Assembly: GCF_000761155.1 (NCBI RefSeq)
Contig: NZ_CP009533.1
Coordinates: 2,790,001-2,854,000, forward strand
Source: Pseudomonas rhizosphaerae
GTDB taxonomy: Bacteria; Pseudomonadota; Gammaproteobacteria; Pseudomonadales; Pseudomonadaceae
Direction of reading: 5' to 3'
Length of the DNA stretch: 64,000 nucleotides
Part shown: one piece after another, positions 33,955-45,045 of the stretch
Layout: every line of letters starts with the position of its first letter
How positions within the stretch are numbered: the stretch's first letter is position 1
Made by a program: the position numbers and the translations under genes
The notes under the pieces: generated by a model
What the model was told of the DNA's origin: nothing
The model's input: the letters and a program-made list of their open reading frames with translations, nothing else
Database searches by the model: none

Positions 33955-34021
33955 CGCACTGTTGCAGTGCGAAGTGTCCGCTGAGTGCACCTGAGTGTCG
34001 CATCAGTGCAAGGCTCAGCGG
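33955..34021 (-). repeat. Two stem-loops between mqo and brnQ
   Basis: CGCACTG/CAGTGCG (33955-33971) forms a 7-bp hairpin. CCGCTGAGTGCAC pairs with GTGCA and CTCAGCGG (33978-34021) with a 3-base bulge. They lie 46 or more bases beyond the mqo stop, where they may protect or end the mqo transcript. No T-run is present. Confidence 0.5.
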
Positions 34022-34066
34022 AAACGGTACAGCTATAGCCAGATGCCCCAGGGCCGGGGCCCGGGC

Positions 34067-35719
34067 TTACAGCGCCATATCGGCCGCTGGATTGCTTTCA
34101 GCCTTCGGAGCAGCCTGGCCCTCGATCGGGTTGGCAGCGGCAGCGGCCTGGTCGATCACGGGAGGAGCAACGGCCAACTGCAGGATCTTGGCAGTGTAGT
34201 TCCACTCTTTCTGCACAGCTTCCGGCGAGCCGTTCAACGCAGTACCGTAGCTAGGCACGATCTGACGCAGCTTGGCTTGCCACTCGGGCGTCGCGACCTT
34301 GTCCTTGAACGCCTTTTCCAGCACGTTGATCATGATCGGTGCAGCCGTCGATGCGCCTGGCGATGCGCCCAGCAAACCGGCAATGCTGTTGTCCTTGGAG
34401 ACGACGATTTCAGTACCCAGCTTCAACACGCCGCCCTTGTCTGCGTCACGCTTGATGATCTGCACACGTTGGCCAGCCTGCCACAGGCGCCAGTCTTCTT
34501 TCTTGGCGTTGGGGAAGTACTGCTTCAGCGCTTCGTAGCGATCGTCATCCGACAGCATGACCTGACCGGCCAGATATTCGATCAGCGGGTACTGCTCGAT
34601 ACCGACCTTGGTCATTGGCCATACGTTGTGCAGGTTGGTGCTGGTCAGCAGATCCAGGTACGAACCGTTCTTCAGGAATTTGGTCGAGAAGGTGGCGAAT
34701 GGGCCAAACAGGACCACGCGCTTGCCGTCCAGAACACGGGTGTCCAGGTGCGGAACCGACATGGGCGGCGCGCCGGTCGACGCAATGCCGTACGCCTTGG
34801 CCATATGCTGCATGGCCACGGTTGGATTCTCGGTCACCAGGAACGAGCCACCCACCGGGAAGCCGCCGTATTCCTTGGCTTCAGGAATACCCGAATCCTG
34901 CAGCAAGTGCAGCGCCGCACCACCCGCGCCGATGAACACGAATTTGGCATCGGTTTCGGTCTTGGTGCCGTCTTTCAAATTCTTGTAGCTCACGCGCCAC
35001 GAACCATCGGCATTGCGCGTGATGTCTTCAACTTCGCTGGACAGCTTCAGATCGAAGCCCTTCTGGCCTTTCAAGTGGCCGACATATTGACGAGTGATCT
35101 CGCCGAAGTTCATGTCGGTACCCAGCGGGCTCCAGGTGACGGCCAGCTTCTGATTGGGGTCGCGACCCTCCATCATCAACGGTACCCACTTCTTGATCTG
35201 CTCGTGGTCCTGGGAGAACTGCATGCCGGCGAACAGCGGGCTCGCCTTCAGCGCTTCATAGCGCTTCTTCAGGAACTCGATGTTGTTGTCGCCCCAGACG
35301 AAGCTCATGTGCGGCGTGGAATTGATGAACGTGCGCGGGTTCTTCAACACACCGGCCGTGACCTGGTGGGCCCAGAACTGACGGGAAATCTGGAACGCTT
35401 CGTTGATCTCGATCGCCTTGGCGATCTGGACCTTGCCGTCCTTGTCTTCCGGGGTGTAGTTCAACTCGGCCAGGGCGGAGTGACCGGTACCTGCGTTGTT
35501 CCATCCATTGGAGCTTTCTTCGGCGACAGCGTCCAGGCGCTCGACCATTTCCATCGACCAGCTCGGCTCGAGCTCGTTGAGCAGCACGCCCAGCGTGGCG
35601 CTCATGACACCGCCGCCAATCAGCAGGACGTCGACTTTCTTCGCTTCGGCCGCTTGTGCCGACACCATCCCAATGGACAGAGCCAGACCCAGCAGCGCTG
35701 TGTTCGCTTTCTTCAACAT
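34067..35719 (-). CDS. mqo: Malate:quinone oxidoreductase Mqo
   Basis: Mqo is a membrane-associated FAD enzyme that oxidises malate to oxaloacetate and reduces quinone, replacing or adding to NAD malate dehydrogenase. The 550-residue protein has the FAD motif [13 protein letters not shown] and the family segment [23 protein letters not shown]. It starts with a hydrophobic, signal-like N-terminus ([19 protein letters not shown]), as seen in some pseudomonad Mqo paralogues, and it has an Ala/Pro-rich C-terminal tail. The ATG at 35719 has AGGA 8 bases upstream; an extension to 35836 has no support. Confidence 0.93.
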   Translation of the reverse strand: MLKKANTALLGLALSIGMVSAQAAEAKKVDVLLIGGGVMSATLGVLLNELEPSWSMEMVERLDAVAEESSNGWNNAGTGHSALAELNYTPEDKDGKVQIAKAIEINEAFQISRQFWAHQVTAGVLKNPRTFINSTPHMSFVWGDNNIEFLKKRYEALKASPLFAGMQFSQDHEQIKKWVPLMMEGRDPNQKLAVTWSPLGTDMNFGEITRQYVGHLKGQKGFDLKLSSEVEDITRNADGSWRVSYKNLKDGTKTETDAKFVFIGAGGAALHLLQDSGIPEAKEYGGFPVGGSFLVTENPTVAMQHMAKAYGIASTGAPPMSVPHLDTRVLDGKRVVLFGPFATFSTKFLKNGSYLDLLTSTNLHNVWPMTKVGIEQYPLIEYLAGQVMLSDDDRYEALKQYFPNAKKEDWRLWQAGQRVQIIKRDADKGGVLKLGTEIVVSKDNSIAGLLGASPGASTAAPIMINVLEKAFKDKVATPEWQAKLRQIVPSYGTALNGSPEAVQKEWNYTAKILQLAVAPPVIDQAAAAANPIEGQAAPKAESNPAADMAL

Positions 35720-36158
35720 ACAGAAATTCCTAGGATAGAACGTCATCCATCCGTAGTCGCGACTCCGAACTGCCAACATGCAGTAGCAAGTGCAGCGTAC
35801 ACGGGCATTCAGAGGGACTGACGGGCAGACATACAAGGCCGTACGACAGTGCTCGGCCTCACTTTCATGTCTCTCCTGCGCTGACTTCTTGTTGTTGAAT
35901 ATTGTTTTCAGCTACTTGAGCGACGCTGAACCCTGCAATTGCCAAAGCAACGATCTGCAAGATTCCACTAACTTGACGCAGATGCCAGCAACACTTCAAC
36001 GATACGGTTAACCGTTTCAGCGAGCTGCGACAATCTGGCGGGTCGACATAGTACATGAGGCTCGCTAGCGCAACCATCCCAAAGTCGCAGAAAGACTGTA
36101 CTGCCCTTGCAACAATCGCTTCGAGCCGTTGCCGCCGAGAACTGTTCTTCCAGAAACA
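35720..36158. other. Regulatory gap upstream of mqo
   Basis: This 439-base gap lies between mqo and the sucD terminator. It contains the palindrome ACGGTTAACCGT at 36004-36015, whose flanks extend the symmetry with one mismatch. Reading frames here (for example 35865-36161 on the minus strand) lack a ribosome-binding site and protein-like composition. The gap probably holds the mqo promoter. Confidence 0.5.
36004..36015. promoter_or_regulatory. Palindromic operator-like site upstream of mqo
   Basis: ACGGTTAACCGT is a perfect 12-base palindrome about 285 bases before the mqo ATG. Its cognate regulator is unknown. Confidence 0.35.
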
Positions 36159-36184
36159 CAAAAGCCACCCGAAGGTGGCTTTTG
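36159..36184 (-). terminator. Terminator of the suc operon after sucD
   Basis: CAAAAGCCACC pairs with GGTGGCTTTTG across a CGAA loop (TTCG on the transcribed strand), ending in TTTTGTG on the minus strand, 27 bases past the sucD stop. Confidence 0.9.
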
Positions 36185-36210
36185 CGACTACGCGTGCAGG
36201 TAAGCGAAGC

Positions 36211-37092
36211 TTACTTGACCGCCCAGCCAGTCAGCTCGGCCAAGGCCTTGCCGATGTCGGCCAGCGAACGCACGGTTTTTACACCAGCGTCCTGCAGGGC
36301 AGCGAACTTCTCGTCTGCAGTACCCTTGCCGCCCGAGATGATTGCGCCAGCATGGCCCATGCGCTTGCCCGGAGGAGCAGTCACACCTGCGATGTAGGAA
36401 ACAACCGGCTTGGTCACGTGTGCCTTGATGTAGGCAGCGGCCTCTTCTTCGGCAGAACCACCGATCTCGCCGATCATGACGATCGCTTCGGTTTGTGGGT
36501 CTTCCTGGAACAGCTTCAGGATATCGATGAAGTTCGAGCCTGGGATCGGGTCACCGCCGATGCCGACGCAGGTCGACTGGCCGAAACCGGCGTCGGTGGT
36601 CTGCTTCACGGCTTCATAGGTCAGGGTGCCGGAACGCGACACGATACCGACCTTGCCTGGCAAGTGGATGTGGCCTGGCATGATGCCGATCTTGCACTCG
36701 CCCGGAGTGATCACGCCTGGGCAGTTAGGGCCGATCAGGATGACACCCAGCTCGTCGCACTTGACCTTGGCTTCGAGCATGTCGATGGTCGGGATGCCTT
36801 CGGTGATGCAGACGATCAGCTTGATACCGCCCAGCGCCGCTTCAAGGATGGAATCCTTGCAGAAAGGAGCCGGTACGTAGATGACCGAGGCGGTAGCGCC
36901 GGTGGTTTCTACGGCTTCTTTCACGGTGTTGAACACAGGCAGGTTCAGGTGGGTAGTGCCACCCTTGCCTGGGGTCACGCCGCCAACCATCTTGGTGCCG
37001 TAGGCGATGGCCTGTTCGGAGTGGAACGTGCCCTGCGAGCCAGTGAAGCCCTGGCAGATGACTTTGGTGTCTTTATTGATCAGGACGCTCAT
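36211..37092 (-). CDS. sucD: Succinyl-CoA synthetase alpha subunit SucD
   Basis: SucD with SucC makes ATP or GTP from succinyl-CoA in the TCA cycle. The 293-residue subunit has the CoA-binding Rossmann segment [14 protein letters not shown] near the N-terminus, and the phosphohistidine H247 in MGHAGAI. Its ATG shares a base with the sucC stop (TAATG), so the two subunits are coupled in a 1:1 ratio. It is the last gene of the suc operon, ahead of a terminator. Confidence 0.97.
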   Translation of the reverse strand: MSVLINKDTKVICQGFTGSQGTFHSEQAIAYGTKMVGGVTPGKGGTTHLNLPVFNTVKEAVETTGATASVIYVPAPFCKDSILEAALGGIKLIVCITEGIPTIDMLEAKVKCDELGVILIGPNCPGVITPGECKIGIMPGHIHLPGKVGIVSRSGTLTYEAVKQTTDAGFGQSTCVGIGGDPIPGSNFIDILKLFQEDPQTEAIVMIGEIGGSAEEEAAAYIKAHVTKPVVSYIAGVTAPPGKRMGHAGAIISGGKGTADEKFAALQDAGVKTVRSLADIGKALAELTGWAVK

Positions 37093-38258
37093 TACTTGCC
37101 CTCCGCAGCTTTGACAACTTGTTGAGCAGCGTCGGTCAGGCTGGTGGCTGCGATGATGTTCAGACCGCTTTCCGCCAGTACTTTAGCGCCCAGTTCAGCG
37201 TTGTTGCCTTCAAGGCGCACAACCACCGGGATTTTCACGCCGACTTCTTTCACGGCGCCAATGATGCCTTCGGCAATCATGTCGCAACGAACGATGCCAC
37301 CGAAGATGTTGACCAGTACGGCCGCGACATTGGTGTCGGACAGAATGATCTTGAACGCTTCGGTCACACGTTCCTTGGTAGCACCACCGCCTACGTCGAG
37401 GAAGTTGGCTGGCTTGCCGCCATGCAGGTTGACGATGTCCATGGTACCCATGGCCAGGCCAGCACCGTTGACCATGCAACCGATGTTGCCTTCCAGGGCC
37501 ACGTAGTTCAGTTCGAACTTGGCAGCGTGCGCTTCACGCGGGTCATCCTGCGAAGGATCGTGGAAGCCCTTCAGTTTAGGCTGACGGTACATGGCGTTGG
37601 CGTCGATGTTGATCTTGGCATCGAGGCAATGCAGATCGCCATCAGCCTTGATGACCAACGGGTTGACTTCCAGCAGGGCCAGGTCGTGGTCCTGGAACAG
37701 CTTGGCCAGGCCAACGAAGATCTTGGCGAACTGAGCAACCTGCTTGCCTTCCAGACCCAGCTGGAATGCCAGCTCGCGGCCCTGGAACGGCTGTGCGCCG
37801 ACCAATGGATCGATGGTCGACTTGAGGATCTTCTCGGGAGTGTCGTGAGCGATCTTCTCGATGTCCACGCCACCTTCGGTGGAAGCCATGAACACGATGC
37901 GACGGCTGGAACGGTCCACTACGGCGCCCAGATACAGCTCTTTGGCGATATCGGTGCAGGACTCGACCAGGATCTTGGTGACCGGCTGACCGTTTGCGTC
38001 AGTCTGGTAGGTCACCAGACGCTTGCCCAGCCACTGCTGAGCGAAAGCCTTGGCGTCTTCCTTGCTGCGAACCAGTTTCACACCGCCGGCCTTGCCGCGG
38101 CCACCTGCGTGGACCTGGGCCTTGACGACCCACTCGGTGCCGCCGATCTTGTCGCAGGCTTCTGCGGCTTCTTCGGGAGTGTCTACCGCGTAACCTTTGG
38201 ATACTGGCAGGCCGTATTCAGCGAACAGCTGCTTACCCTGATACTCGTGAAGATTCAT
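37092..38258 (-). CDS. sucC: Succinyl-CoA synthetase beta subunit SucC
   Basis: The 388-residue subunit has an N-terminal ATP-grasp domain ([19 protein letters not shown], the family start) and a C-terminal ligase-CoA domain with [17 protein letters not shown]. It binds succinate and nucleotide. The ATG at 38258 is fixed by the family N-terminus; an upstream extension to 38327 is not supported. A hairpin without T-run lies between it and lpd, suggesting a separate or processed transcript segment. Confidence 0.97.
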   Translation of the reverse strand: MNLHEYQGKQLFAEYGLPVSKGYAVDTPEEAAEACDKIGGTEWVVKAQVHAGGRGKAGGVKLVRSKEDAKAFAQQWLGKRLVTYQTDANGQPVTKILVESCTDIAKELYLGAVVDRSSRRIVFMASTEGGVDIEKIAHDTPEKILKSTIDPLVGAQPFQGRELAFQLGLEGKQVAQFAKIFVGLAKLFQDHDLALLEVNPLVIKADGDLHCLDAKINIDANAMYRQPKLKGFHDPSQDDPREAHAAKFELNYVALEGNIGCMVNGAGLAMGTMDIVNLHGGKPANFLDVGGGATKERVTEAFKIILSDTNVAAVLVNIFGGIVRCDMIAEGIIGAVKEVGVKIPVVVRLEGNNAELGAKVLAESGLNIIAATSLTDAAQQVVKAAEGK

Positions 38259-38339
38259 GCTTATTACCGTCTTCGTTAGGTACTGCGTTTTTCGGCGCTG
38301 CGCTTCGTGATTGAAGTGCCGCGCCACCTGTGACTGCTA

Positions 38340-38359
38340 CTTGCCGGTTGACCGGCAAG
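38340..38359 (-). repeat. Intercistronic hairpin between lpd and sucC
   Basis: CTTGCCGGT and ACCGGCAAG form a perfect 9-bp stem around a 2-base centre in the 178-base lpd-sucC gap. No T-run follows on the minus strand, so it is more likely a processing or stability element than a terminator. Confidence 0.5.
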
Positions 38360-38436
38360 GTGAGTCCGGTGGACGTTCCGCGGCAGACCCTGCTGGCAGG
38401 GCATGCGACGGGCAGGCCACCGTGGTTTCTTATTGT

Positions 38437-39921
<1,485 letters not shown>

Positions 39922-39970
39922 TCAAGCTGCGTGGGCTCGATGGCGGCTCCCGGATCCTGTGGCTGCCTTA

Positions 39971-41209
39971 TCAGATATCCAGCAACAGACGGGCTGGATC
40001 TTCCAGCAGGTTCTTGATGGTCACCAGGAACGTTACGGCTTCCTTGCCATCGATCAGGCGATGGTCATACGACAGCGCCAGGTACATCATCGGACGAATG
40101 ACCACCTGGCCGTTGATCGCCATCGGGCGCTGCAGAATGTTGTGCATGCCCAGGATAGCCGCTTGCGGCGGGTTGACGATCGGGGTCGACATCATCGAAC
40201 CGAAGGTACCACCGTTGGTGATGGTAAAGGTACCCCCGGTCATTTCGTCCATCGACAGCTTGCCGTCGCGCGCCTTCTTGCCGAAGGTGGCAATGCCGCC
40301 CTCGATCTCGGCCAGGCTCATCGCCTCGGCATTGCGCAGTACCGGAACCACCAGGCCGCGATCGCTGGAGACCGCAACACCGACGTCGGCGTAGCCGTGG
40401 TAGACGATGTCCGAACCGTCGATCGAGGCGTTGACGGCCGGGAAGCGCTTGAGCGCCTCGGTGGCCGCCTTGACGAAGAACGACATGAAGCCCAGGCGTA
40501 CGCCGTTGTGCGACTTCTCGAACAGGTCCTTGTACTTGGAGCGCAAGGCCATGACTTCGGTCATGTCGACTTCGTTGAACGTGGTCAGCATGGCCATGTT
40601 CGACTGCGCTTCGACCAGACGCTCGGCAACCTTGGCGCGCAGACGCGTCATCGGCACACGCTTCTCGGTACGCTCGCCAGTGGTCTGGACCACGGCAGCC
40701 GCAGCGGCAGGCATGGCAGGCTTGGCGGCCGGCGCGGACTTCTTGGCCTCGATGGCGGCGACCAGGTCTTCCTTGGTGACACGACCGTCTTTGCCGGTGC
40801 CCTTCACGCTGTTCAGGTTGATGCCGTTCTCTTCGGCCAGCTTGCGTGCAGCCGGACCACCAATGGCGTCATCGTCGCCGGCAGCCGGAGCTGCCTGAGG
40901 CGCGGCGGCTTGAGGTGCGGCAGCTTGCGGTGCAGCGGCAGCAGCGGCAGCAGCGGGCGCGGCGGCGGCACCGCCCTCCTCGATGGAGCCCAGGACTTCG
41001 TCCGACAGAACGGTGTCGCCTTCGTTCTTGACGATTGCGCCCAGCACGCCATCAGCAGTGGCCAGTACTTCCAGGACGACCTTGTCGGTCTCGATGTCCA
41101 CGATCAGCTCATCGCGCTTGACCGCTTCGCCCGGCTGCTTGTGCCAGGTCGCAACGGTGCCGTCGGCGACCGATTCCGGGAAGGTAGGGGCTTTGATCTC
41201 GATAGCCAT
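39971..41209 (-). CDS. sucB: 2-oxoglutarate dehydrogenase E2, dihydrolipoyl succinyltransferase SucB
   Basis: The 412-residue E2 core has one lipoyl domain with K43 in ETDKVV, an Ala/Pro-rich flexible linker (about residues 80-115), a peripheral subunit-binding domain ([14 protein letters not shown] ... [11 protein letters not shown]), and a catalytic acyltransferase domain with the active-site [10 protein letters not shown]. The linker is strongly Ala-rich, which is normal for E2. It lies 42 bases after sucA and 100 before lpd, all on one strand. Confidence 0.97.
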   Translation of the reverse strand: MAIEIKAPTFPESVADGTVATWHKQPGEAVKRDELIVDIETDKVVLEVLATADGVLGAIVKNEGDTVLSDEVLGSIEEGGAAAAPAAAAAAAAPQAAAPQAAAPQAAPAAGDDDAIGGPAARKLAEENGINLNSVKGTGKDGRVTKEDLVAAIEAKKSAPAAKPAMPAAAAAVVQTTGERTEKRVPMTRLRAKVAERLVEAQSNMAMLTTFNEVDMTEVMALRSKYKDLFEKSHNGVRLGFMSFFVKAATEALKRFPAVNASIDGSDIVYHGYADVGVAVSSDRGLVVPVLRNAEAMSLAEIEGGIATFGKKARDGKLSMDEMTGGTFTITNGGTFGSMMSTPIVNPPQAAILGMHNILQRPMAINGQVVIRPMMYLALSYDHRLIDGKEAVTFLVTIKNLLEDPARLLLDI

Positions 41210-41251
41210 TATCAGTAATTCCTTAAATTCGGTTTCAGGTGCGCGTTGGCA

Positions 41252-44083
41252 TTAAACGGTGAAGGCATCTTGCAGCAGTTTGGCCTGCTGCTCGGCATGC
41301 ATCGAAGCGTAACCACAAGCCGGTGCAGCCGATGCGTCACGGCCGGCATACTCGAGGACCAGGGTCTTCTTGTGATTGCTCATGCTGCGGCGCAAATGAT
41401 GCTGACTGCTGTACCAGGCACCTTGGTTCATCGGCTCTTCCTGACACCAGACCACGTGCTCCAGGTTGGTGTAGGCAGCGATCGCTTCCATCAAGTCGTC
41501 TTCAGGGAACGGATACAGCTGCTCGATACGCACGATGGCGACATCTTCGCGGCCTTCGGCACGGCGCTTCTCCAGCAGGTCGTAGTAGACCTTGCCGCTG
41601 CACAGCACCAGACGCGTCACCTTGGCGGCGTCCAGGGTATCGATTTCCGGGATGACGGTCTGGAACGAGCCTTCGGCCAAGTCTTCCAGGGTCGAAACCG
41701 CGAGCTTGTGACGCAGCAACGACTTGGGGGTCAACACGATCAGCGGCTTGCGCAGCGGACGGATCACCTGGCGACGCAGCAGATGGTAGATCTGCGCGGG
41801 CGTGGTCGGTACGCACACCTGGATGTTGTGCTCGGCGCACAACTGCAGGTAACGCTCCAGACGCGCCGAGGAGTGCTCCGGGCCCTGCCCTTCGTAACCG
41901 TGCGGCAGCAGCATGGTCAGACCGCACAGACGGCCCCACTTGTGCTCACCGCTGGTGATGAACTGGTCAACCACGACCTGTGCACCGTTGGCGAAGTCAC
42001 CGAACTGCGCTTCCCAGATCACCAACGCATTGGGCGAAGTGGTCGAGTAGCCGTATTCGAATGCCAGTACCGCTTCCTCGGAGAGGAAGGAGTCATACAG
42101 GTCGAAACGTGGCTGGCCGCTGTAAAGGTTCTGCAGCGGGATGTAGGTCGCTGCATCCTTCTGGTTGTGCAGCACCGCGTGGCGGTGAGAGAAGGTGCCA
42201 CGGCCGATGTCCTGGCCGGTCATGCGGATCGGATGGCCTTCGAACGCCAAGGTGGCATACGCCATGGTCTCGGCATAGCCCCAGTTGATCGGCAAGCCAC
42301 CGGCCTGCATCTTCTGGCGATCCTCGTAGATCTTGGCAACCTGACGCTGCACCACGAAGCCTTCTGGAATTTCCAGCAGCTTGGCGGACAGCTCCTGCAG
42401 GGTCTTGAGGTCGAAACGCGTGTCGTGACGTGCCGTCCAGGCATGGCCCAGGTAAGGACGCCAGTCGACGAACAGCTCCTTGTTCGGCTCCTTGACCAGG
42501 CTTTTCACCACGTGCAGGCCGTTATCCAGCGCATTGCGGTATTCGTCGATCTGGCTCTGCACGCTGCTTTCGTCGAGCACGCCGGCCTTGATCAGGCTTT
42601 CGGCATACAGCTCGCGCGTAGTGCGCTGCTTGGCGATCTGCTGGTACATCAGCGGCTGGGTACCGCTTGGCTCGTCGGCCTCGTTGTGACCGCGACGACG
42701 GTAGCAGAACAGGTCGATGACCACATCGCGCTTGAACTGCATGCGGTAGTCGATGGCCAGCTGGGTGACGAACACCACGGCTTCCGGATCATCGCCGTTC
42801 ACGTGCAGGATCGGCGCCTGGATCATCTTGGCCACGTCGGTCGCGTACTCGGTGGAGCGCGCATCGTACGGGTTGCTGATGGTGAAACCGACCTGGTTGT
42901 TGATCACGATGTGGACAGTGCCGCCGGTCTTGAAACCGCGGGTCTGCGACATCTGGAAGGTTTCCATGACCACGCCCTGGCCGGCGAACGCAGCGTCGCC
43001 GTGCAGCGAGATCGGCAGAACCTTGTCGCCGACCGCATCGTTGCGACGGTCCTGGCGAGCACGCACCGAACCCTCGACCACCGGAGACACGATCTCCAGG
43101 TGGGACGGGTTGAACGCCATGGCCAGGTGCACTTCGCCGCCTGTGGTCATCACGTTGGACGAGAACCCCTGGTGATACTTGACGTCACCGGAGCCCAGCT
43201 CGACCTTCTTCTTGCCTTCGAACTCGTCGAACAGGTCGCGAGGGTTCTTGCCGAAGGTATTGACCAGCACGTTGAGGCGGCCGCGGTGGGCCATGCCGAT
43301 CACGACTTCCTTGGTCCCGTAGGAGCCCGAACGCTGGATCAGCTCGTCCAGCATCGGAATCAGGCTTTCGCCACCTTCCAGGCCGAAACGCTTGGTGCCT
43401 GGGTATTTGGTGCCCAGGTATTTTTCCAGGCCCTCGGCAGCCGTCACGCGCTCGAGCACATGGCTGCGGCTTTCGGCTGACATCGATGGCCGGCCACGCA
43501 CGCTTTCCAGACGCTGCTGGAACCAGCTGCGCTGCTCCGAATCGGTGATATGGGTGAACTCGGCGCCAATGGTGCGGCAATATGTCTGCTGCAAAGCCTC
43601 GAGTATTTCACGTAGGCTCGCCTCCTCTTTGCCGATGAACAGGTCGCCGGCACGGAAGGTCGTATCCAGATCGGCATTGGTCATGCCGTAATGGTTGATT
43701 GACAGGTCTGCCGGAGCAGGCCGTTGCCACAGCCCCAACGGGTCCAGTTGGGCTGCCTGGTGGCCGCGCATCCGGTAGGCCTGAATCAATCGCAGCACTT
43801 CCACCTGCTTCTTTTCGTGCTCGCTGCTCACGCTACCGGCGGAAACCGGTTGGGCACGGCGCTGGTTTTTGGCCAGCAGGACGAAATGATCACGGATGGT
43901 GGAGTGTGCTACGTCGGTGGCAGTGCTGCCTTCGGCAGGCAACTTCTGAAAGTAGGTGCGCCATTCCTCTGGCACAGCGTTAGGGTCGTGCAGGTAAAGC
44001 TCATAGAGCTCTTCCACATAGGCAGCGTTACCACCGGATAGGTGGGCGCTGTTCCACATGCGCTGCATCACGCTTTCTTGCAT
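41252..44083 (-). CDS. sucA: 2-oxoglutarate dehydrogenase E1 SucA
   Basis: The 943-residue ThDP enzyme decarboxylates 2-oxoglutarate and transfers the succinyl group to SucB. It has the N-terminal E2-binding segment (AYVEELYELYLHDPNAVPEEWRTYF), the GMAHRGRLNVLVN stretch, and the ThDP motif HGDAAFAGQGVVMETFQMS with VINNQ. Length matches the family. It follows sdhB after 246 bases that contain a large inverted repeat, so it may be read from its own promoter or from the sdh transcript. Confidence 0.97.
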   Translation of the reverse strand: MQESVMQRMWNSAHLSGGNAAYVEELYELYLHDPNAVPEEWRTYFQKLPAEGSTATDVAHSTIRDHFVLLAKNQRRAQPVSAGSVSSEHEKKQVEVLRLIQAYRMRGHQAAQLDPLGLWQRPAPADLSINHYGMTNADLDTTFRAGDLFIGKEEASLREILEALQQTYCRTIGAEFTHITDSEQRSWFQQRLESVRGRPSMSAESRSHVLERVTAAEGLEKYLGTKYPGTKRFGLEGGESLIPMLDELIQRSGSYGTKEVVIGMAHRGRLNVLVNTFGKNPRDLFDEFEGKKKVELGSGDVKYHQGFSSNVMTTGGEVHLAMAFNPSHLEIVSPVVEGSVRARQDRRNDAVGDKVLPISLHGDAAFAGQGVVMETFQMSQTRGFKTGGTVHIVINNQVGFTISNPYDARSTEYATDVAKMIQAPILHVNGDDPEAVVFVTQLAIDYRMQFKRDVVIDLFCYRRRGHNEADEPSGTQPLMYQQIAKQRTTRELYAESLIKAGVLDESSVQSQIDEYRNALDNGLHVVKSLVKEPNKELFVDWRPYLGHAWTARHDTRFDLKTLQELSAKLLEIPEGFVVQRQVAKIYEDRQKMQAGGLPINWGYAETMAYATLAFEGHPIRMTGQDIGRGTFSHRHAVLHNQKDAATYIPLQNLYSGQPRFDLYDSFLSEEAVLAFEYGYSTTSPNALVIWEAQFGDFANGAQVVVDQFITSGEHKWGRLCGLTMLLPHGYEGQGPEHSSARLERYLQLCAEHNIQVCVPTTPAQIYHLLRRQVIRPLRKPLIVLTPKSLLRHKLAVSTLEDLAEGSFQTVIPEIDTLDAAKVTRLVLCSGKVYYDLLEKRRAEGREDVAIVRIEQLYPFPEDDLMEAIAAYTNLEHVVWCQEEPMNQGAWYSSQHHLRRSMSNHKKTLVLEYAGRDASAAPACGYASMHAEQQAKLLQDAFTV

Positions 44084-44275
44084 GCTTGGTCACCCTCGGT
44101 TAGGGGACACCACCGGCGCTCACACCAGGGGCGTATTGACGCGGTCCGTGTACAGCGACCGTGCAAGCCACCTCAGAGTTGTACGCTGGTAGTCCGGGTA
44201 CCAGCCCGGAGCCCCTGCTGGTCTTGTATCTTCGAAAGTAAAAGCGGAGCCATACGCAGCCACGCTCGGGTTTTC

Positions 44276-44307
44276 GTTGCAGCGCAGGATCGATCCCGCG
44301 CTGCAAC
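44276..44307 (-). repeat. Large inverted repeat between sdhB and sucA
   Basis: GTTGCAGCGC pairs perfectly with GCGCTGCAAC around an inner GGATCGATCC palindrome, giving a stem of about 15 bp over 32 bases. It begins 22 bases beyond the sdhB stop. No T-run follows on the minus strand. It probably sets the 3' end or stability of the sdh mRNA. Confidence 0.6.
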
Positions 44308-44329
44308 GGCTTGCGGTGTAGCAGGTGAA

Positions 44330-45034
44330 TCAGACGCCGTTGGACAACAGCATGTTCCGCACGTGGCCGATGGCCTTGGTGGGGTTCAAGCCTTTCGGGC
44401 AGACGCTGACGCAATTCATGATGCCGCGGCAGCGGAATACGCTGAACGGATCATCCATGGACGCCAGACGCTCGCTGGTCCGGGTATCACGGCTGTCGGC
44501 CAGGAAACGGTATGCCTGCAGCAATGCTGCCGGGCCCAGGAACTTGTCCGGGTTCCACCAGAACGACGGGCAGGAAGTCGAGCAGCAAGCACACAGAATG
44601 CACTCGTACAGACCGTCCAGCTTTTCACGCTCTTCCGGTGTTTGCAGGCGCTCGATGGCCGGAGCCGGCGTATCGTTCTGCAAGAACGGCTTAACCTTCT
44701 CGTACTGCTTGTAGAAGATGCTCATATCCACGACCAGGTCACGGATAACCGGCAACCCTGGCAGCGGACGGACGATCAACTTGTTACCTTTTACGACAGC
44801 GGACAGCGGCGTGATGCACGCCAGGCCGTTCTTGCCGTTGATGTTCATGCCATCGGAACCACACACGCCTTCGCGGCAGGAGCGGCGATAGGAGAACCCT
44901 TCGTCCTGTTCCTTGATCAGGGCCAGCACGTCCAGCACCATCACATCCTTGCCACCGGTGTCGACCTGGAATTCCTGCATGGACGGCGCAGCGTCCTGGT
45001 CCGGGTTATAGCGATAAACACTGACTTGCAACAT
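44330..45034 (-). CDS. sdhB: Succinate dehydrogenase iron-sulfur subunit SdhB
   Basis: The 234-residue subunit carries the three Fe-S clusters that move electrons from FAD to quinone. The ferredoxin-type [2Fe-2S] site is CREGVCGSDGMNINGKNGLAC. The remaining clusters use CILCACCSTSCPS and CRGIMNCVSVCPKGLNP. The ATG at 45034 is chosen over a GTG 9 bases earlier because it fits the family start MLQVSVYRYNPD and has GAGG upstream. It is the last sdh gene. Confidence 0.97.
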   Translation of the reverse strand: MLQVSVYRYNPDQDAAPSMQEFQVDTGGKDVMVLDVLALIKEQDEGFSYRRSCREGVCGSDGMNINGKNGLACITPLSAVVKGNKLIVRPLPGLPVIRDLVVDMSIFYKQYEKVKPFLQNDTPAPAIERLQTPEEREKLDGLYECILCACCSTSCPSFWWNPDKFLGPAALLQAYRFLADSRDTRTSERLASMDDPFSVFRCRGIMNCVSVCPKGLNPTKAIGHVRNMLLSNGV

Positions 45035-45045
45035 GGCGGCCACCC

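Noticed and set aside
35865-36161. 98-residue minus-strand frame upstream of mqo
   Set aside because: It has no ribosome-binding site, a cysteine- and aromatic-rich mixed composition, and overlaps the suc terminator.
40860-40980. Short tandem repeats in sucB
   Set aside because: These encode the normal Ala/Pro-rich flexible linker of E2 enzymes and are not a separate repeat element.
41246-43480. 744-residue open frame opposite sucA
   Set aside because: It is an antisense shadow of sucA with skewed composition and no start signals.
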